Notes: a model not told the origin generated them from the letters alone. 27,390 nt of DNA from Solirubrobacteraceae bacterium (GCA_030447005.1 JAUJME010000005.1:1-27390); one strand, 5' to 3'; positions 6,779 through 17,219 are shown, counted from the first letter of the stretch. Made by a program: numbers and translations.

Positions 6779-8095
6779 ATGAAGGTCGCCGTCGTCGGCT
6801 ATCCCAACGTGGGGAAGTCCTCCCTCGTCAACCGGCTCACGCAGTCGCGCGAGGCGGTCGTGCACGAGCGCGCCGGAATCACCCGCGACCGCAAGGAGCT
6901 CTCGACGGAGTGGAACGGCCGGCGGCTGACGCTGATCGACACGGGCGGCGTCGACCTCGAGGACTCCGACCCGCTCGCCGTCTCCATCCAGGACCAGGCG
7001 CGCGCCGCGCTCGCCGACGCCGAGGTCGCGCTGTTCGTGGTCGACGCCCGCGCCGGGCTGCGACCGGGCGACGAGGAGCTCGCCGACATCCTGCGCCGCG
7101 CCCACAAGCCGGTCGTCGTGGCCGCCAACAAGATCGACGGCCCGGCCGACCTGCCGCTCGCCGCCGAGTTCCACCGCCTCGGGCTGGGGGAGCCGCAGGC
7201 GGTCTCCGCCGCCCAGGGGCTCGGCACGGGCGACCTGCTCGACCGCCTCGCCGACCTCGCGCCGGAGGGCGAGGAGGAGGAAGAGGATCCCGACCTCGTC
7301 CGCCTCGCGGTGATCGGGCGCCCCAACGTCGGGAAGTCCTCGCTGGTCAACGCGTTCCTCGGGCGCGAGCGCGTGATCGTCTCCGACGTCGCCGGCACGA
7401 CGCGCGACGCGATCGACACGCCGATCGAGGTCGACGGCCGGCCGCTGGTCCTGGTCGACACGGCGGGCATCCGCCGCGCCGCCAAGGTGTCGGAGTCCGT
7501 CGAGTACTACACGACGCTGCGCTCGCAGCGGGCGGCCGAGCGCGCCGACGTGGCGCTCGTGGTCTGCGACGCCAACGACGGCGTGACCTCCCAGGATCTC
7601 CGGATCGCCGACCTCGCCATGCGCTCAGGGTGCGCGACGGCGATCGTCCTCAACAAGTGGGACACCACCTCCGGCGACGAGTTCGACCTCGACCACGAGC
7701 GCGCCCGCGTCCACGCCAAGCTGCGGCTGCGCCCGAAGGTCCTCACCGCCTCCGCGCTCACGGGCCGTCACGTCAACCGCCTGCTGCAGGAGGCTCTTTC
7801 GCTGGCCGACCGCTACGGCCACCGGATCGCGACGCCGGAGCTCAACCGCTTCGTCGCCGACGTGGTCGCGACGCGCTCGCCGCCGGCCAAGCAGGGCCAC
7901 CGGCTCAAGCTGCTCTACATGGCCCAGATCGGGACGCGGCCGCCGCGGTTCTCGATCCAGGTCAACTCGCGCCAGCGGGTGACCCGCGACTACGCCTACT
8001 TCGTCGAGAACCGGCTGCGCGAGCGCTACGGTCTGGAGGGCATCCCGCTGGTGATCGACTTCGCCGAGCGCAAGCGCCGGCCGCGCGGCGGGTGA
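6779..8095 (+). CDS. der: Ribosome biogenesis GTPase Der (EngA)
   Basis: The 438-residue protein has two tandem GTPase domains, the signature of Der. Domain 1 has GYPNVGKSS (residues 7-15), DTGG and NKID. An acidic Glu-rich linker follows near residues 164-172. Domain 2 has GRPNVGKSS (180-188), DTAGIRR and NKWD. The C-terminal KH-like domain covers about 355-438, with a basic end (RKRRPRGG). Der assists late 50S subunit assembly in the cytoplasm. The start ATG lies 14 nt after the cmk stop. The stop overlaps the next gene as GTGA. Confidence 0.96.
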   Translation: MKVAVVGYPNVGKSSLVNRLTQSREAVVHERAGITRDRKELSTEWNGRRLTLIDTGGVDLEDSDPLAVSIQDQARAALADAEVALFVVDARAGLRPGDEELADILRRAHKPVVVAANKIDGPADLPLAAEFHRLGLGEPQAVSAAQGLGTGDLLDRLADLAPEGEEEEEDPDLVRLAVIGRPNVGKSSLVNAFLGRERVIVSDVAGTTRDAIDTPIEVDGRPLVLVDTAGIRRAAKVSESVEYYTTLRSQRAAERADVALVVCDANDGVTSQDLRIADLAMRSGCATAIVLNKWDTTSGDEFDLDHERARVHAKLRLRPKVLTASALTGRHVNRLLQEALSLADRYGHRIATPELNRFVADVVATRSPPAKQGHRLKLLYMAQIGTRPPRFSIQVNSRQRVTRDYAYFVENRLRERYGLEGIPLVIDFAERKRRPRGG

Positions 8096-9629
8096 CGCGC
8101 GCCGCCGCGGTCCGCCGCCGCCGGATCGTCGCGCTCGGCGTCGCGGCGGCGATCGCGGTCGCCGCCGCGGTGCTGATCGCGCGCGCGCTCGGCGGCGACC
8201 GCCCGCCGGAGGACACCCTGGCCGCACTCGTCGGAGCCGACGCGCTGGTCTACGTCCACGCCTCGACGGACCCGGACCGCGGCGCCGACGCGGCACTCGC
8301 CGCCCGGGCCCAGCGCCTGCCGACCGTGCGCCGGCTGCGCGACGCCGCGCTGCGCCGCGTCGGCGCGCGCTCGCGCGGCTTCTCCTTCGCCCGCGACATC
8401 CGGCCGTGGCTGGGCGACGAGGCCGCCTTCGCGCTGCTCCCGGGCCCCCGCGGGCGCGCGGATTCGCTCATCCTGGCCCGCGTGCGCGACCGCGACCTCG
8501 CGCGCGTCTTCATCGGCCGCGCCGGCGCGACGCGCGCCACGACCTACCGCGGCGTGGCGGTCCAGCGCCTCGGCGACCTCTCCCTCGCGGTGGCCGGCGA
8601 CGCGCTGCTGATCGGCCCCGACGCCGAGGTCCGGACGGCCATCGACCTCTCCGCCGGCCGCGGGCGCCCGCTCAGCCGTGCCCCCGCCTTCGCGCGCGCC
8701 GCCGCCGGGAAGCGGCCGGAGCGCCGCGTGGTCGACCTCTACGCGTCGCCGGCCGGGGCGCGCGGGGTGCTCGCGCCGCGCGCCGGGCCCTTGCGCGGGC
8801 TGCTCGCCGCCCCCGAGCTCGCGGCGCTCGGCGCGACGGTCACCCCGCGGAAGGAGGGGATCGCGGTCGGCGTCCGCGCCGCCCGGACGCGCCCGCCCGC
8901 CCCCGGCTTCGCGCCGGCGGTGGTGCGCGCCGCGCCGCGCGAGGCCGCCGGCGTGCTCGGCCTCGGCAGCCTCGACCCGCTCGCGACGCGACTGTTGGCG
9001 GCGGCGCCGGTCCTCGCCTCCGTCGCGCGCGGCGCCGGGGTCGACGTCGAGGCCGACCTCCTGGATCCGCTGCGCGGCGGCGAGGTCGCCGTGTGGGCGA
9101 CGACGGGGGGCATCGTCCCGGGCGTCGCGCTGGCCGCGACGACGCGCGACCCCGAGCGCACGCGCGAGGCGCTCGGGCGGCTCCAGACGCCGCTCGCCGC
9201 GGCACTCACGCCCGGCGACGAGGAGGCCGGCCAGGTCCCGCTCTTCGAGCAGCGGGTGATCGCCGGCGTCTCGGTCTTCGCCCTCGACGTCGCCCCGGGC
9301 CTCGAGCTGCTCTACGCGGTCGAGGGCCGCCGGGTGGTCGTCGCCACGAGCGCCGGGGCCGTCGCACGCGCCGTCGGGCGCGGTGGCATGGGCCCCGGCC
9401 TGCTCGGCGCCGCAGAGGCCCGAAAGAGGATCGAGATCCCGAGGAATGGGGCCGAGGCGGTACTCTTCTCCGACCCAGGCCAGCTCCTGGCGCTGGGCGA
9501 CCAGATCGGCATCACCGCCGATCCCGCCCTTCAGGCGGTGCGAGAGGACCTCCGGCTGCTGCGGACGGTCAGCGCCATCGCCCAGCGCTCGGGGACCGAC
9601 ACGACCGCGGAGCTCTTTCTCGAACTGCC

Positions 9630-9633
<4 letters not shown>
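8092..9633 (+). CDS. DUF3352-like membrane-anchored protein
   Basis: This 513-residue protein has a single N-terminal membrane segment at about residues 12-33, after a basic RRRR stretch, and a large extracytoplasmic part. The region just after the helix, [17 protein letters not shown], and repeated segments on enzyme-free beta/alpha folds resemble DUF3352 proteins, whose function is unknown. I see no catalytic motif or cysteine pairs. GTG 8092 overlaps the der stop by 4 nt and its own stop overlaps metK as ATGA, so the three genes are probably translated together. A role in the cell envelope is inferred only from topology. The DUF3352 assignment is pattern recognition and should be confirmed by profile search. 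Confidence 0.7.
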
Positions 9634-10859
<1,226 letters not shown>

Positions 10860-10878
10860 GGAGCAGGACACGCCGCGT

Positions 10879-10906
10879 CCGGGGCGCGACGGTAACGGCG
10901 CCCCGG
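10879..10906 (+). terminator. Hairpin after metK (terminator candidate)
   Basis: CCGGGGCGC at 10879-10887 pairs perfectly with GCGCCCCGG at 10898-10906 around a 10-nt loop, about 20 nt after the metK stop. No T-run follows. It probably ends the der-metK transcript. Confidence 0.55.
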
Positions 10907-10930
10907 GCACGTAGATGCAGGAGAGTGGTG

Positions 10931-10967
10931 GCGGCCGCCCCGGCCCGGAGCGGCCGCTCCATACTCC
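10931..10967 (+). promoter_or_regulatory. Inverted repeat and putative -10 upstream of the S8 protease
   Basis: Two copies of the 8-bp palindrome GCGGCCGC (10931-10938 and 10950-10957) can pair across an 11-nt spacer. TACTCC at 10962-10967 follows, 6 nt before the protease ATG, at leaderless spacing. The repeat could be an operator or a second terminator. The last -10 base is C, so the promoter call is weak. Confidence 0.3.
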
Positions 10968-10973
10968 GCCCAG

Positions 10974-12641
10974 ATGCCGTCCCGCCTCTCCCGAGCCCTG
11001 ACCTGCGTCGCCTTCGGTGCCGCGCTGGGCCTCGGCTCGCTCGCGGCCCCCGCCGCCGGGCAGGACGCGGCCGCCTGCGATCCCGCGCCCGCCCCGCTGC
11101 CCGGCGAGGTGGTGATCGGCTACACGACGCCGCAGGTCCCGGCCGCCGTCCGCGCCGCGGTCGGGCCGCTGGTGGAGATCGACGACCGCCCGCCCTACTA
11201 CGCCCGGGTCGGCGTGGCGCCGGGTGACGCCGTCGCGAACGTGCTCCGCGGGCTGCGCGAGGTCCGCTTCGTCGAGGCCAACAGCCGCCTCTGCGTCTCG
11301 GCGGTCCCCAACGACCCGCTGCTGCGCGACCAGTGGCCGGCCGGCGACGGCGCCGGCGCGCCCGGGCTGCGCTCGGCGTGGGACGTCGCCACGGCCGCCG
11401 GGGCGATCGTCGCGGTGATCGACACGGGGATCGACCTCGCCCATCCCGACCTCGTGCCCAACCTGTGGGTCAACGCCGGTGAGGTCCCCGGCAACGGCGC
11501 CGACGACGACCGCAACGGCATCGTCGACGATGCGCGCGGCGCCAACCTGATCGCGCGCCGCGGCGAGGGCGTCGACGACCACGGCCATGGGACCTTTGTG
11601 GCCGGGATCGTGGGCGCGCGCGGCGACAACGGCATCGGTGTCGCGGGGGTGGCGTGGCAGGCCCAGCTCATGGCGGTCAAGACGATGGACGCCACGGGCC
11701 TCGGGGTGAGCACGGACACGGCCGACGGGATCCGCTACGCCGTCGACCGCGGGGCGAGGATCCTCAACCTCTCCGTCAACGGCGACCAGCCCGACACCGT
11801 CCAGCGCGAGGCGATCGAGTACGCCGGCCGCGCGGGCGCGGTGGTGGTCGCCTCGGCGGGCAACGCGGGCCGCGACATCGACGCGGCCGCCTCGTACCCG
11901 CCGTCCTGGGGGCTGGCCAACGTGATCGGCGTCGCCGCCGCCCGCCAGGACGGCGCGCTGGCGCCCTACTCGAACCGCGGGCCGCGCTCCGTGGAGTTCG
12001 CCGCGCCCGGCGACTCCGTCATGTCGACGAACCGCGGCGGCGGGTACGGCCGGGGGTCGGGGACCTCCTACGCGGCGCCGCACGTCTCGGGGGCGCTGGC
12101 CCTGCTGGCCGGCGTCCGCCCGGACCTCGACGGCGTCGGCCTCGCCGGGCTGCTGACCCAGACGGCGCGGCCCGTCGCGGGTCTGGGGGTCGGCGCCGGC
12201 CGGCTCGACGCCGGCGCGGCGCTCCAGCAGCAGCGGCCCACGCCGGCCAGCACCGCGCCCGCGGGCGGCGGGGGCGGGACGGGCGGCTCGGGCACCGGCG
12301 CGGGCGGCCCCGGCGCCGGCCCCGGCGGCAGCGGCGGCCCGTCCGTCTCGGGTGGCGCCGGCTTCGCGATCCGCCTCGCGGCGGGCTCGAGGCGGGTGCG
12401 CGCCGGCCGCCGGCCGCTGCGCTGGGGGATCCGCGGCGACGTCGCGCGCATCACCGGCTTCCGGGTGCTCGTCGACCGCCGGACGGCGGCGCGCGGGCGC
12501 GTCCGCGCCACCCGGGCGCCGCTCAGGCTCACCGCCCCGGTGCGGCTGCGCGCCGGCCGGCGCCAGGTGCGGCTCGTGCTGCTCGACGCCGCGGGGGCGA
12601 CGATCGGCGGCGCGAACGCCTCCGTGCGCGTCCGCCGGTAG
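10974..12641 (+). CDS. Secreted subtilisin-like serine protease (S8 family)
   Basis: The 555-residue protein begins with a Sec-type signal peptide, its hydrophobic core at about residues 9-26 with an APAAGQDA cleavage-like region. A short propeptide-like region follows. The catalytic triad is complete: D150 in AVIDTGIDLAHPDL, H205 in DDHGHGTFVAG and S365 in GTSYAAPHVSGA. SAGNAG near residue 294 carries the oxyanion Asn. A Gly/Pro/Ser-rich linker at about 425-460 leads to a basic C-terminal domain of about 90 residues, rich in Arg and probably beta-structured, that could bind the cell surface or polyanions. It likely degrades extracellular protein. The phosphotransferase gene begins 14 nt after the stop. 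Substrate specificity is unknown. Confidence 0.92.
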   Translation: MPSRLSRALTCVAFGAALGLGSLAAPAAGQDAAACDPAPAPLPGEVVIGYTTPQVPAAVRAAVGPLVEIDDRPPYYARVGVAPGDAVANVLRGLREVRFVEANSRLCVSAVPNDPLLRDQWPAGDGAGAPGLRSAWDVATAAGAIVAVIDTGIDLAHPDLVPNLWVNAGEVPGNGADDDRNGIVDDARGANLIARRGEGVDDHGHGTFVAGIVGARGDNGIGVAGVAWQAQLMAVKTMDATGLGVSTDTADGIRYAVDRGARILNLSVNGDQPDTVQREAIEYAGRAGAVVVASAGNAGRDIDAAASYPPSWGLANVIGVAAARQDGALAPYSNRGPRSVEFAAPGDSVMSTNRGGGYGRGSGTSYAAPHVSGALALLAGVRPDLDGVGLAGLLTQTARPVAGLGVGAGRLDAGAALQQQRPTPASTAPAGGGGGTGGSGTGAGGPGAGPGGSGGPSVSGGAGFAIRLAAGSRRVRAGRRPLRWGIRGDVARITGFRVLVDRRTAARGRVRATRAPLRLTAPVRLRAGRRQVRLVLLDAAGATIGGANASVRVRR

Positions 12642-12655
12642 CCCTGCCCCGGAAC

Positions 12656-13468
12656 GTGACCCGAGCCGCGCTCGAGGCCGCGCGGGTCCTCGCCGTCACG
12701 CACGGGCTGCCCGCGACCGACGCCGTCGTCCTCCATGCCGGCAGCAACGTCGTCGTGCACCTGGCGCCGGCACCGGTCGTGGTGCGCGTCATGACCGGCA
12801 CTGCGGCGCTGCACGCCGACCCGGCCGCCTGGCTGGAGCGCGAGGTGAGCGTCTGCACCCACCTGGCGCGGCTCGGAGCCGCAGTGGTCGCGCCGAGCGA
12901 CGAGCTGCCGCCGGGACCGCACCGTGTCGACGAGCTGTGGATGACGTGCTGGGCGCACGTCGCGGTCGACCACGCGGCCCCCGCGCCGCCGCCCGGCGAG
13001 CTCGGTCACGCACTGCGCGACCTCCACGCCGCGCTGTCCCAGGTCCCCGTCGACCTCGAGCCGCTCGCCGCGGTTCGGGACGAGCTCGCCGGCCTCCTCG
13101 ACCGCCTCGACGACCCCCGCGCGGATGCCTGGCGGGCGGAGCTCGCGGCCGTGTTCCCCGGAGCCCTGGGGACCGCAAGCGCAGCGCAGCCCGTCCACGG
13201 CGATGCGTCGCTGAGCAACCTCCTGGCCACGACGGACGGCCGGCGCCTGTGGGCGGACTTCGAGGACGTCCGCCGAGGCCCGGTCGAAGCCGACGTCGCC
13301 GGCCTCATCGACGCCGCGCGCAACCGAGGGCTGGGAGACGGCTACGCGACGGCGCTGCTCTCGGCGTACGGCACGGTCGACGCCGGCGTCCTCAGCGCTC
13401 AGCTCCGGCTCCACGCGCTCTACGGCGCGGTGTGGCGCGCCACGGTCCGACCGGCCCGGCGGGTCTAA
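12656..13468 (+). CDS. APH-family phosphotransferase
   Basis: This is a 270-residue kinase-like protein of the aminoglycoside/choline phosphotransferase fold. The catalytic loop reads HGDASLSNLL with H181 and D183, and the metal-binding DFG-equivalent is WADFEDVRRGP. An N-terminal lobe with GSNVVVHLAPAPVVVRV stands for the ATP-binding sheet. The physiological substrate is unknown; members phosphorylate antibiotics, choline, sugars or amino acids, and nothing here points to resistance. GTG 12656 is chosen because upstream codons belong to the protease frame. The stop is 8 nt before the methyltransferase start, so protease, kinase and methyltransferase could share a transcript. Confidence 0.82.
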   Translation: MTRAALEAARVLAVTHGLPATDAVVLHAGSNVVVHLAPAPVVVRVMTGTAALHADPAAWLEREVSVCTHLARLGAAVVAPSDELPPGPHRVDELWMTCWAHVAVDHAAPAPPPGELGHALRDLHAALSQVPVDLEPLAAVRDELAGLLDRLDDPRADAWRAELAAVFPGALGTASAAQPVHGDASLSNLLATTDGRRLWADFEDVRRGPVEADVAGLIDAARNRGLGDGYATALLSAYGTVDAGVLSAQLRLHALYGAVWRATVRPARRV

Positions 13469-13476
13469 TCGCCGTC

Positions 13477-14319
13477 GTGCGCGTCCTCGGACCCGGCGAG
13501 CCCGTCCTGCTCGGCGACGACGACCTGTTGATCGAAGGCGACAACGCCGAGGTGCTCCCGCGGCTGCCGGCCGGCACGTTCGACCTGATCTACATCGACC
13601 CGCCGTTCAACACGGGCCGCCGCCGCACGCACGCCCGCACGCGCGCGGTGGCCGACCCGGAGGGGACGCCCGGGTTCGGCGGGCGCCGCTACGCGCGGCA
13701 GGTCGCCGCCGCGATGGCCTACGACGACGCCCACGCCGACTACCTCGAGTTCATCGGGCCGCGGCTCGAGCAGGCGCGGCGGCTGCTCGCGCCGCACGGC
13801 ACGCTCTACCTCCACCTCGACCCGCGCGAGTCGCACTACTGCAAGGTGCTGCTCGACGGGATCTTCGGCCGCGAGTGCTTCCTCAACGAGATCGTCTGGG
13901 CCTACGACTTCGGCGGGCGCAGCGCGCGCCGCTGGCCCGCCAAGCACGACACGATCCTCGTCTACGTCCGCGACCCCGCCCGCTACCACTTCGACTCCGC
14001 CGAGGTCGACCGCGAGCCCTACATGGCGCCCGGCCTGCAGACCCCCGAGCGGATCGCCCGCGGCAAGCTCCCGACCTCGACCTGGTGGCACACGATCGTC
14101 CCGACCAGCGGCGGCGAGCGGACGGGCTACCCGACGCAGAAGCCCGAGGGGATCGTGCGGCGGATGGTCGCGGCGTCCTCGCGCCCGGGCGGCTGGTGCC
14201 TGGACTTCTTCGCGGGCTCGGGGACGCTCGGGGCGGTCGCGCGCGACCTGGGCCGCCGCTACGTCCTCGTCGACGAGAACCCTGAGGCGATCGCCGTCAT
14301 GCGCGAGCGGCTGGGCTAG
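13477..14319 (+). CDS. Site-specific DNA methyltransferase, beta class (likely N6-adenine)
   Basis: This is a 280-residue AdoMet-dependent DNA methyltransferase. Catalytic motif IV, DPPFNTG (D41-F44), comes before AdoMet-binding motif I, DFFAGSG (243-249), the order of the beta class. The DPPF form is usual for N6-adenine enzymes. YPTQKPEGIVRRMV before motif I is also typical. The region between the motifs would hold the target-recognition part and contains WAYDFGGRSARRWP. No restriction endonuclease or specificity gene is visible, so it looks like an orphan. The recognition site cannot be predicted. GTG 13477 begins 8 nt after the phosphotransferase stop. The stop interlocks with that of the opposite gene through a CTAG palindrome. 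Confidence 0.88.
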   Translation: MRVLGPGEPVLLGDDDLLIEGDNAEVLPRLPAGTFDLIYIDPPFNTGRRRTHARTRAVADPEGTPGFGGRRYARQVAAAMAYDDAHADYLEFIGPRLEQARRLLAPHGTLYLHLDPRESHYCKVLLDGIFGRECFLNEIVWAYDFGGRSARRWPAKHDTILVYVRDPARYHFDSAEVDREPYMAPGLQTPERIARGKLPTSTWWHTIVPTSGGERTGYPTQKPEGIVRRMVAASSRPGGWCLDFFAGSGTLGAVARDLGRRYVLVDENPEAIAVMRERLG

Positions 14320-15089
14320 GCGCGCGCGTCGCGCCACTGCACGAGCTCGCGCACCGGACCGAGGTCGTAGCCCGTGCCGTCACCGCCGATGCCCATGATC
14401 AGGTGGGTGACGCCCGCGTCGCGCAGGGCCTCGGCCTTCTCGAGCTGCCCGGCGTCGACGCCCCAGGTCCGCTCGATCTCGGCCGGGTCGCGCCCGACCT
14501 TCTCGCAGTGGCCGGCGAGGATCTCGGCCTTGTGGCGGTAGACCTCGACGTCGCCGAAGGCGTGCCACATGTCGGCGTGCTCGGCGACCAGGCGCAGGGT
14601 GACCTTCTCCCCGCCGCCGCCGATGAGGATCGGCAGGCGGCCGGCCGGCGGCGGGTTGAGCTGGGCGAGGCGGTCGCGGATCCGCGGCAGCGCCGCCCGC
14701 AGGGCGCGCAGCCGCTCGGGCGCGGTGCCGAACTCGTAGCCGTACTCGTCGTAGTCGCGCTCAAACCAGCCGGCGCCGATGCCGAGGATCGCTCGCCCGC
14801 CCGACGCGTGGTCGAGCGTCCGGTGCGCGTCGGCGAGGTACTCGGGGTTGCGGTAGGAGTTGCAGATCACGAGCGCGCCGATCTGCGCCCGCTCGGTCAC
14901 CGACGCCATCGCCCCGAGCGTGACGAGCGCCTCGAAGTGCTTGCCGTCGGGATCCCCGTAGAGCGGATAGAAGTGATCCCAGGTGAAGATGGTGTCGACG
15001 CCGAGCTCGTCGGCCTCGCACCACGCGCGGCGCATCGCGTCGAAGTCGGCATGCTGGGGCTGGAGCTGGACGCCTACGCGGAGAGTCAT
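14316..15089 (-). CDS. LLM-class (probably F420-dependent) oxidoreductase
   Basis: The 257-residue protein has the luciferase-like TIM-barrel pattern: MTLRVGVQLQPQHADF at the N-terminus, FTWDHFYPLYGDPDG near residue 36, ICNSYRNPEYLA, ILGIGAGWFERDYDEYGYEF and PILIGGGGEKVTLRLVAEHADMWH. The GIGAGWFE and IGGGGEK segments are usual in actinobacterial F420 enzymes of this class. The substrate is unknown. The gene is convergent with the methyltransferase and divergent from priA, whose start lies 49 nt away. ATG 15089 lacks a ribosome binding site but has TAGGGT six bases upstream, suggesting a leaderless transcript. Confidence 0.88.
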   Translation of the reverse strand: MTLRVGVQLQPQHADFDAMRRAWCEADELGVDTIFTWDHFYPLYGDPDGKHFEALVTLGAMASVTERAQIGALVICNSYRNPEYLADAHRTLDHASGGRAILGIGAGWFERDYDEYGYEFGTAPERLRALRAALPRIRDRLAQLNPPPAGRLPILIGGGGEKVTLRLVAEHADMWHAFGDVEVYRHKAEILAGHCEKVGRDPAEIERTWGVDAGQLEKAEALRDAGVTHLIMGIGGDGTGYDLGPVRELVQWRDARA

Positions 15090-15095
15090 CGGGCG

Positions 15096-15101
15096 ACCCT
15101 A
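15096..15101 (-). promoter_or_regulatory. Putative -10 element (TAGGGT) of the LLM oxidoreductase gene
   Basis: On the minus strand TAGGGT lies 6 nt before the ATG, with spacer cgcccg and no Shine-Dalgarno sequence. The LLM pseudogene further along has the same hexamer and spacing. Confidence 0.45.
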
Positions 15102-15124
15102 GCGAGCCCCTCCGGCCCGCCCAC

Positions 15125-15130
15125 TAGGTT
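15125..15130 (+). promoter_or_regulatory. Putative -10 element (TAGGTT) of priA
   Basis: TAGGTT lies 8 nt before the priA GTG, in a 49-nt divergent spacer that also carries the opposite LLM promoter. No Shine-Dalgarno sequence is present (spacer gctctcgc). Confidence 0.45.
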
Positions 15131-15138
15131 GCTCTCGC

Positions 15139-17205
15139 GTGCCCCCGGTCGCCCGCGTCGAGCCGCTGACCACCACCCGCCGCGTGGCCGGGCCGTTCGA
15201 CTACGCGCTGCCCGCAGCGCCCGTCGAGGTCGGGTCCGTGGTCCGGATCCCGTTCGGCCGCCAGCGCCTCACGGGGGTGGTCACCGGCCTCGCGCCGGAG
15301 TCCGAGGTGGCGAGCGACCGCCTCGCCGAGCCGACCGAGGTCCTGCCCGAGTCGGTGCCTGCCGACCTCGTGGAGCTCGCGCTGTGGATGGCCGAGGAGT
15401 ACTGCTCGACGCCGGCGCGCGCGCTCTCCCTCGTCCTGCCACCGCCCGGCCGGCCGCGCACGGCGCTGTGGGGGGAGCCGACCGGCGCGGTGGACGGCGA
15501 CGTCCGGCTCACCGACCGCCAGCGCGCCGTCCTCGCGCGCCTGCCGGGCCCGGCCGGCGAGGACCTGCCCGTGCTGCGGCGGCTGGAGGCCCGCGGCCTC
15601 GTGACGGTCGGGCCGCGGGCCCAGCGGCGCGCGCCGCGCCGCAGCGCGGAGGCCGACCGCCCGGTCGAGCTCAATGCCGAGCAGGCGGCCGCGCTGCGCG
15701 AGCTCGAGGCGCGCGCGGGCGAGGCGGTCCTCCTGCACGGGGTCACGGGGTCGGGCAAGACCGAGGTCTACCTGCGCGCGGCGGCCGCCCAGCTCGAGCG
15801 CGGCCGCGGGGTGATCGTCCTCGTCCCGGAGATCGCGCTCACGCCCCAGACCGTCACCCGCTTCACCGCCCGCTTCGGCGACACCGTCGCCCTCCTGCAC
15901 TCGGGCCTCTCCGAGGGCGAGCGCCACGACGAGTGGCGGCGGCTGCGCTCGAGTGAGGCGCGGATCGCGGTGGGCCCGCGGTCGGCGGTCTTCGCGCCGG
16001 TCGCCGACCTCGGCCTGGTCGTCGTCGACGAGGAGCACGACGCCTCCTACAAGCACGAGGGCGACCCGCGCTACGACGCCCGCCGCGTCGCCGCCTGGCG
16101 GGCGCGCTACTTCGACGCGACGCTGCTGGCCGGCACTGCGACGCCGCGGCCGGAGAGCTGGCGCGCCCTGCCGCGTGTCTCGCTGCCCCGCCGGGTCGAC
16201 GGCGCGCGGCTGCCGCGCGTCGACGTCCTCGACATGCGCGAGGCGCGCCACCCACTGCACCCCGAGACCCACCGCGCGCTCGGCGAGGCGCGCAAGGCGA
16301 TCGTGCTGCTCAACCGGCGCGGATGGTCGAACTTCCTCACCTGCCGGACCTGCGGCAAGGCGTGGGAGTGCCCCAACTGCGACGTGGCGCTCGTGCTGCA
16401 CCGCGCGGCGGGCCAGATCGCCTGCCACCACTGCGGCCACCGCGAGCGCGTCCCCGAGCGCTGCGACAACTGCGGCTCGCTCGCCGTCGCCCGCTACGGC
16501 GCGGGCACGGAGCGCATCGAGCACGAGCTCGCCGAGCAGCTCGACGTCCCGATCTTCCGCCTCGACGCCGACACGGCCGGCGCCAAGGACGCCGTGCCCG
16601 TCCTGCTCGAGTCCTTCAAGGCGGCGCCCGCCGGGCTGCTGCTCGGCACGCAGATGGTCGCCAAGGGGCACGACTTCCCCGACGTGACGCTCGGCGTCGT
16701 CCTCGACGCCGATTCGACGCTGCGCTTCCCGGACTTCCGGGCCGAGGAGCGGACCTTCGCGCTGATCGCCCAGCTCGCGGGGCGCGCCGGGCGCGGCCGG
16801 GCCGGCGGGCGGGTGCTCGTGCAGACGCTCGATCCCGAGGCGCCGGCCATCGAGGCCGCCGCCCGCCACGACGCGCCCGGCTTCCTGGCGGGCGAGCTCG
16901 AGCGGCGCGAGGCGCTCGGCTACCCGCCGTTCGCGACGCTCGTCCGCATCACCACGTCGGCCGAGCGCGACGCGGACGCGGCGGCCGCCGCCAACGCCGT
17001 CGCCGACGCCGTCTCCTACGCCCCGGCGTCCGTGCTGGGGCCCGCGCCGCTCTTCCGCCTGCGCGGCCGCGAGCGGCGCCAGATCGTGGTCAAGACCCAG
17101 GCGCGGCGGGAGACGATCGCGGCGATCCGGGCGGCGGTCGACGCGGCCGCGAACGACCGCGCGCACCGCGCGGTGGCGTTCTCGGTCGACGTGGACCCGC
17201 AATAG
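15139..17205 (+). CDS. priA: Primosomal protein N' (PriA), replication-restart helicase
   Basis: The 688-residue protein has the N-terminal DNA-binding part (residues about 1-110), Walker A GVTGSGKTEVY (G201-T208), the DEEH box (297-300), LLAGTATPRPE (motif III-like), and a zinc module with Cys at 402, 405, 411, 414, 429, 432, 442 and 445. GTQMVAKGHDFPDV and QLAGRAGRGRAGG are helicase motifs V and VI. PriA reloads the replisome at stalled forks. Some actinobacterial PriA proteins have lost helicase motifs; here Walker A, DEEH and the Arg-finger region all look intact. GTG 15139 gives the usual N-terminus. def follows 14 nt after the stop, as in many bacteria. Confidence 0.95.
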   Translation: MPPVARVEPLTTTRRVAGPFDYALPAAPVEVGSVVRIPFGRQRLTGVVTGLAPESEVASDRLAEPTEVLPESVPADLVELALWMAEEYCSTPARALSLVLPPPGRPRTALWGEPTGAVDGDVRLTDRQRAVLARLPGPAGEDLPVLRRLEARGLVTVGPRAQRRAPRRSAEADRPVELNAEQAAALRELEARAGEAVLLHGVTGSGKTEVYLRAAAAQLERGRGVIVLVPEIALTPQTVTRFTARFGDTVALLHSGLSEGERHDEWRRLRSSEARIAVGPRSAVFAPVADLGLVVVDEEHDASYKHEGDPRYDARRVAAWRARYFDATLLAGTATPRPESWRALPRVSLPRRVDGARLPRVDVLDMREARHPLHPETHRALGEARKAIVLLNRRGWSNFLTCRTCGKAWECPNCDVALVLHRAAGQIACHHCGHRERVPERCDNCGSLAVARYGAGTERIEHELAEQLDVPIFRLDADTAGAKDAVPVLLESFKAAPAGLLLGTQMVAKGHDFPDVTLGVVLDADSTLRFPDFRAEERTFALIAQLAGRAGRGRAGGRVLVQTLDPEAPAIEAAARHDAPGFLAGELERREALGYPPFATLVRITTSAERDADAAAAANAVADAVSYAPASVLGPAPLFRLRGRERRQIVVKTQARRETIAAIRAAVDAAANDRAHRAVAFSVDVDPQ

Positions 17206-17208
17206 ACT
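17203..17208 (+). promoter_or_regulatory. Possible -10 (TAGACT) upstream of def
   Basis: TAGACT overlaps the priA stop codon and lies 11 nt before the def ATG. This is longer than the 6-8 nt seen elsewhere and would give a leader of only a few bases. No good ribosome binding site is present. Read-through from priA is an equally good explanation. Confidence 0.25.
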
Positions 17209-17219
17209 CCACCGCAGCC

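Noticed and set aside
9400..9629. SAM riboswitch or separate promoter before metK
   Set aside because: The region codes for the end of the DUF3352-like protein. A GTACTCTT string also found before aroF is too little to call a promoter.
12656..13468. Antibiotic-resistance kinase call for the APH-family protein
   Set aside because: Only the general fold and catalytic loop are visible; nothing identifies an antibiotic substrate.
13477..14319. Restriction-modification or phage-defence island
   Set aside because: Only the methyltransferase is present; neighbours are a protease, a kinase and a metabolic oxidoreductase, with no nuclease or mobile-element signs.
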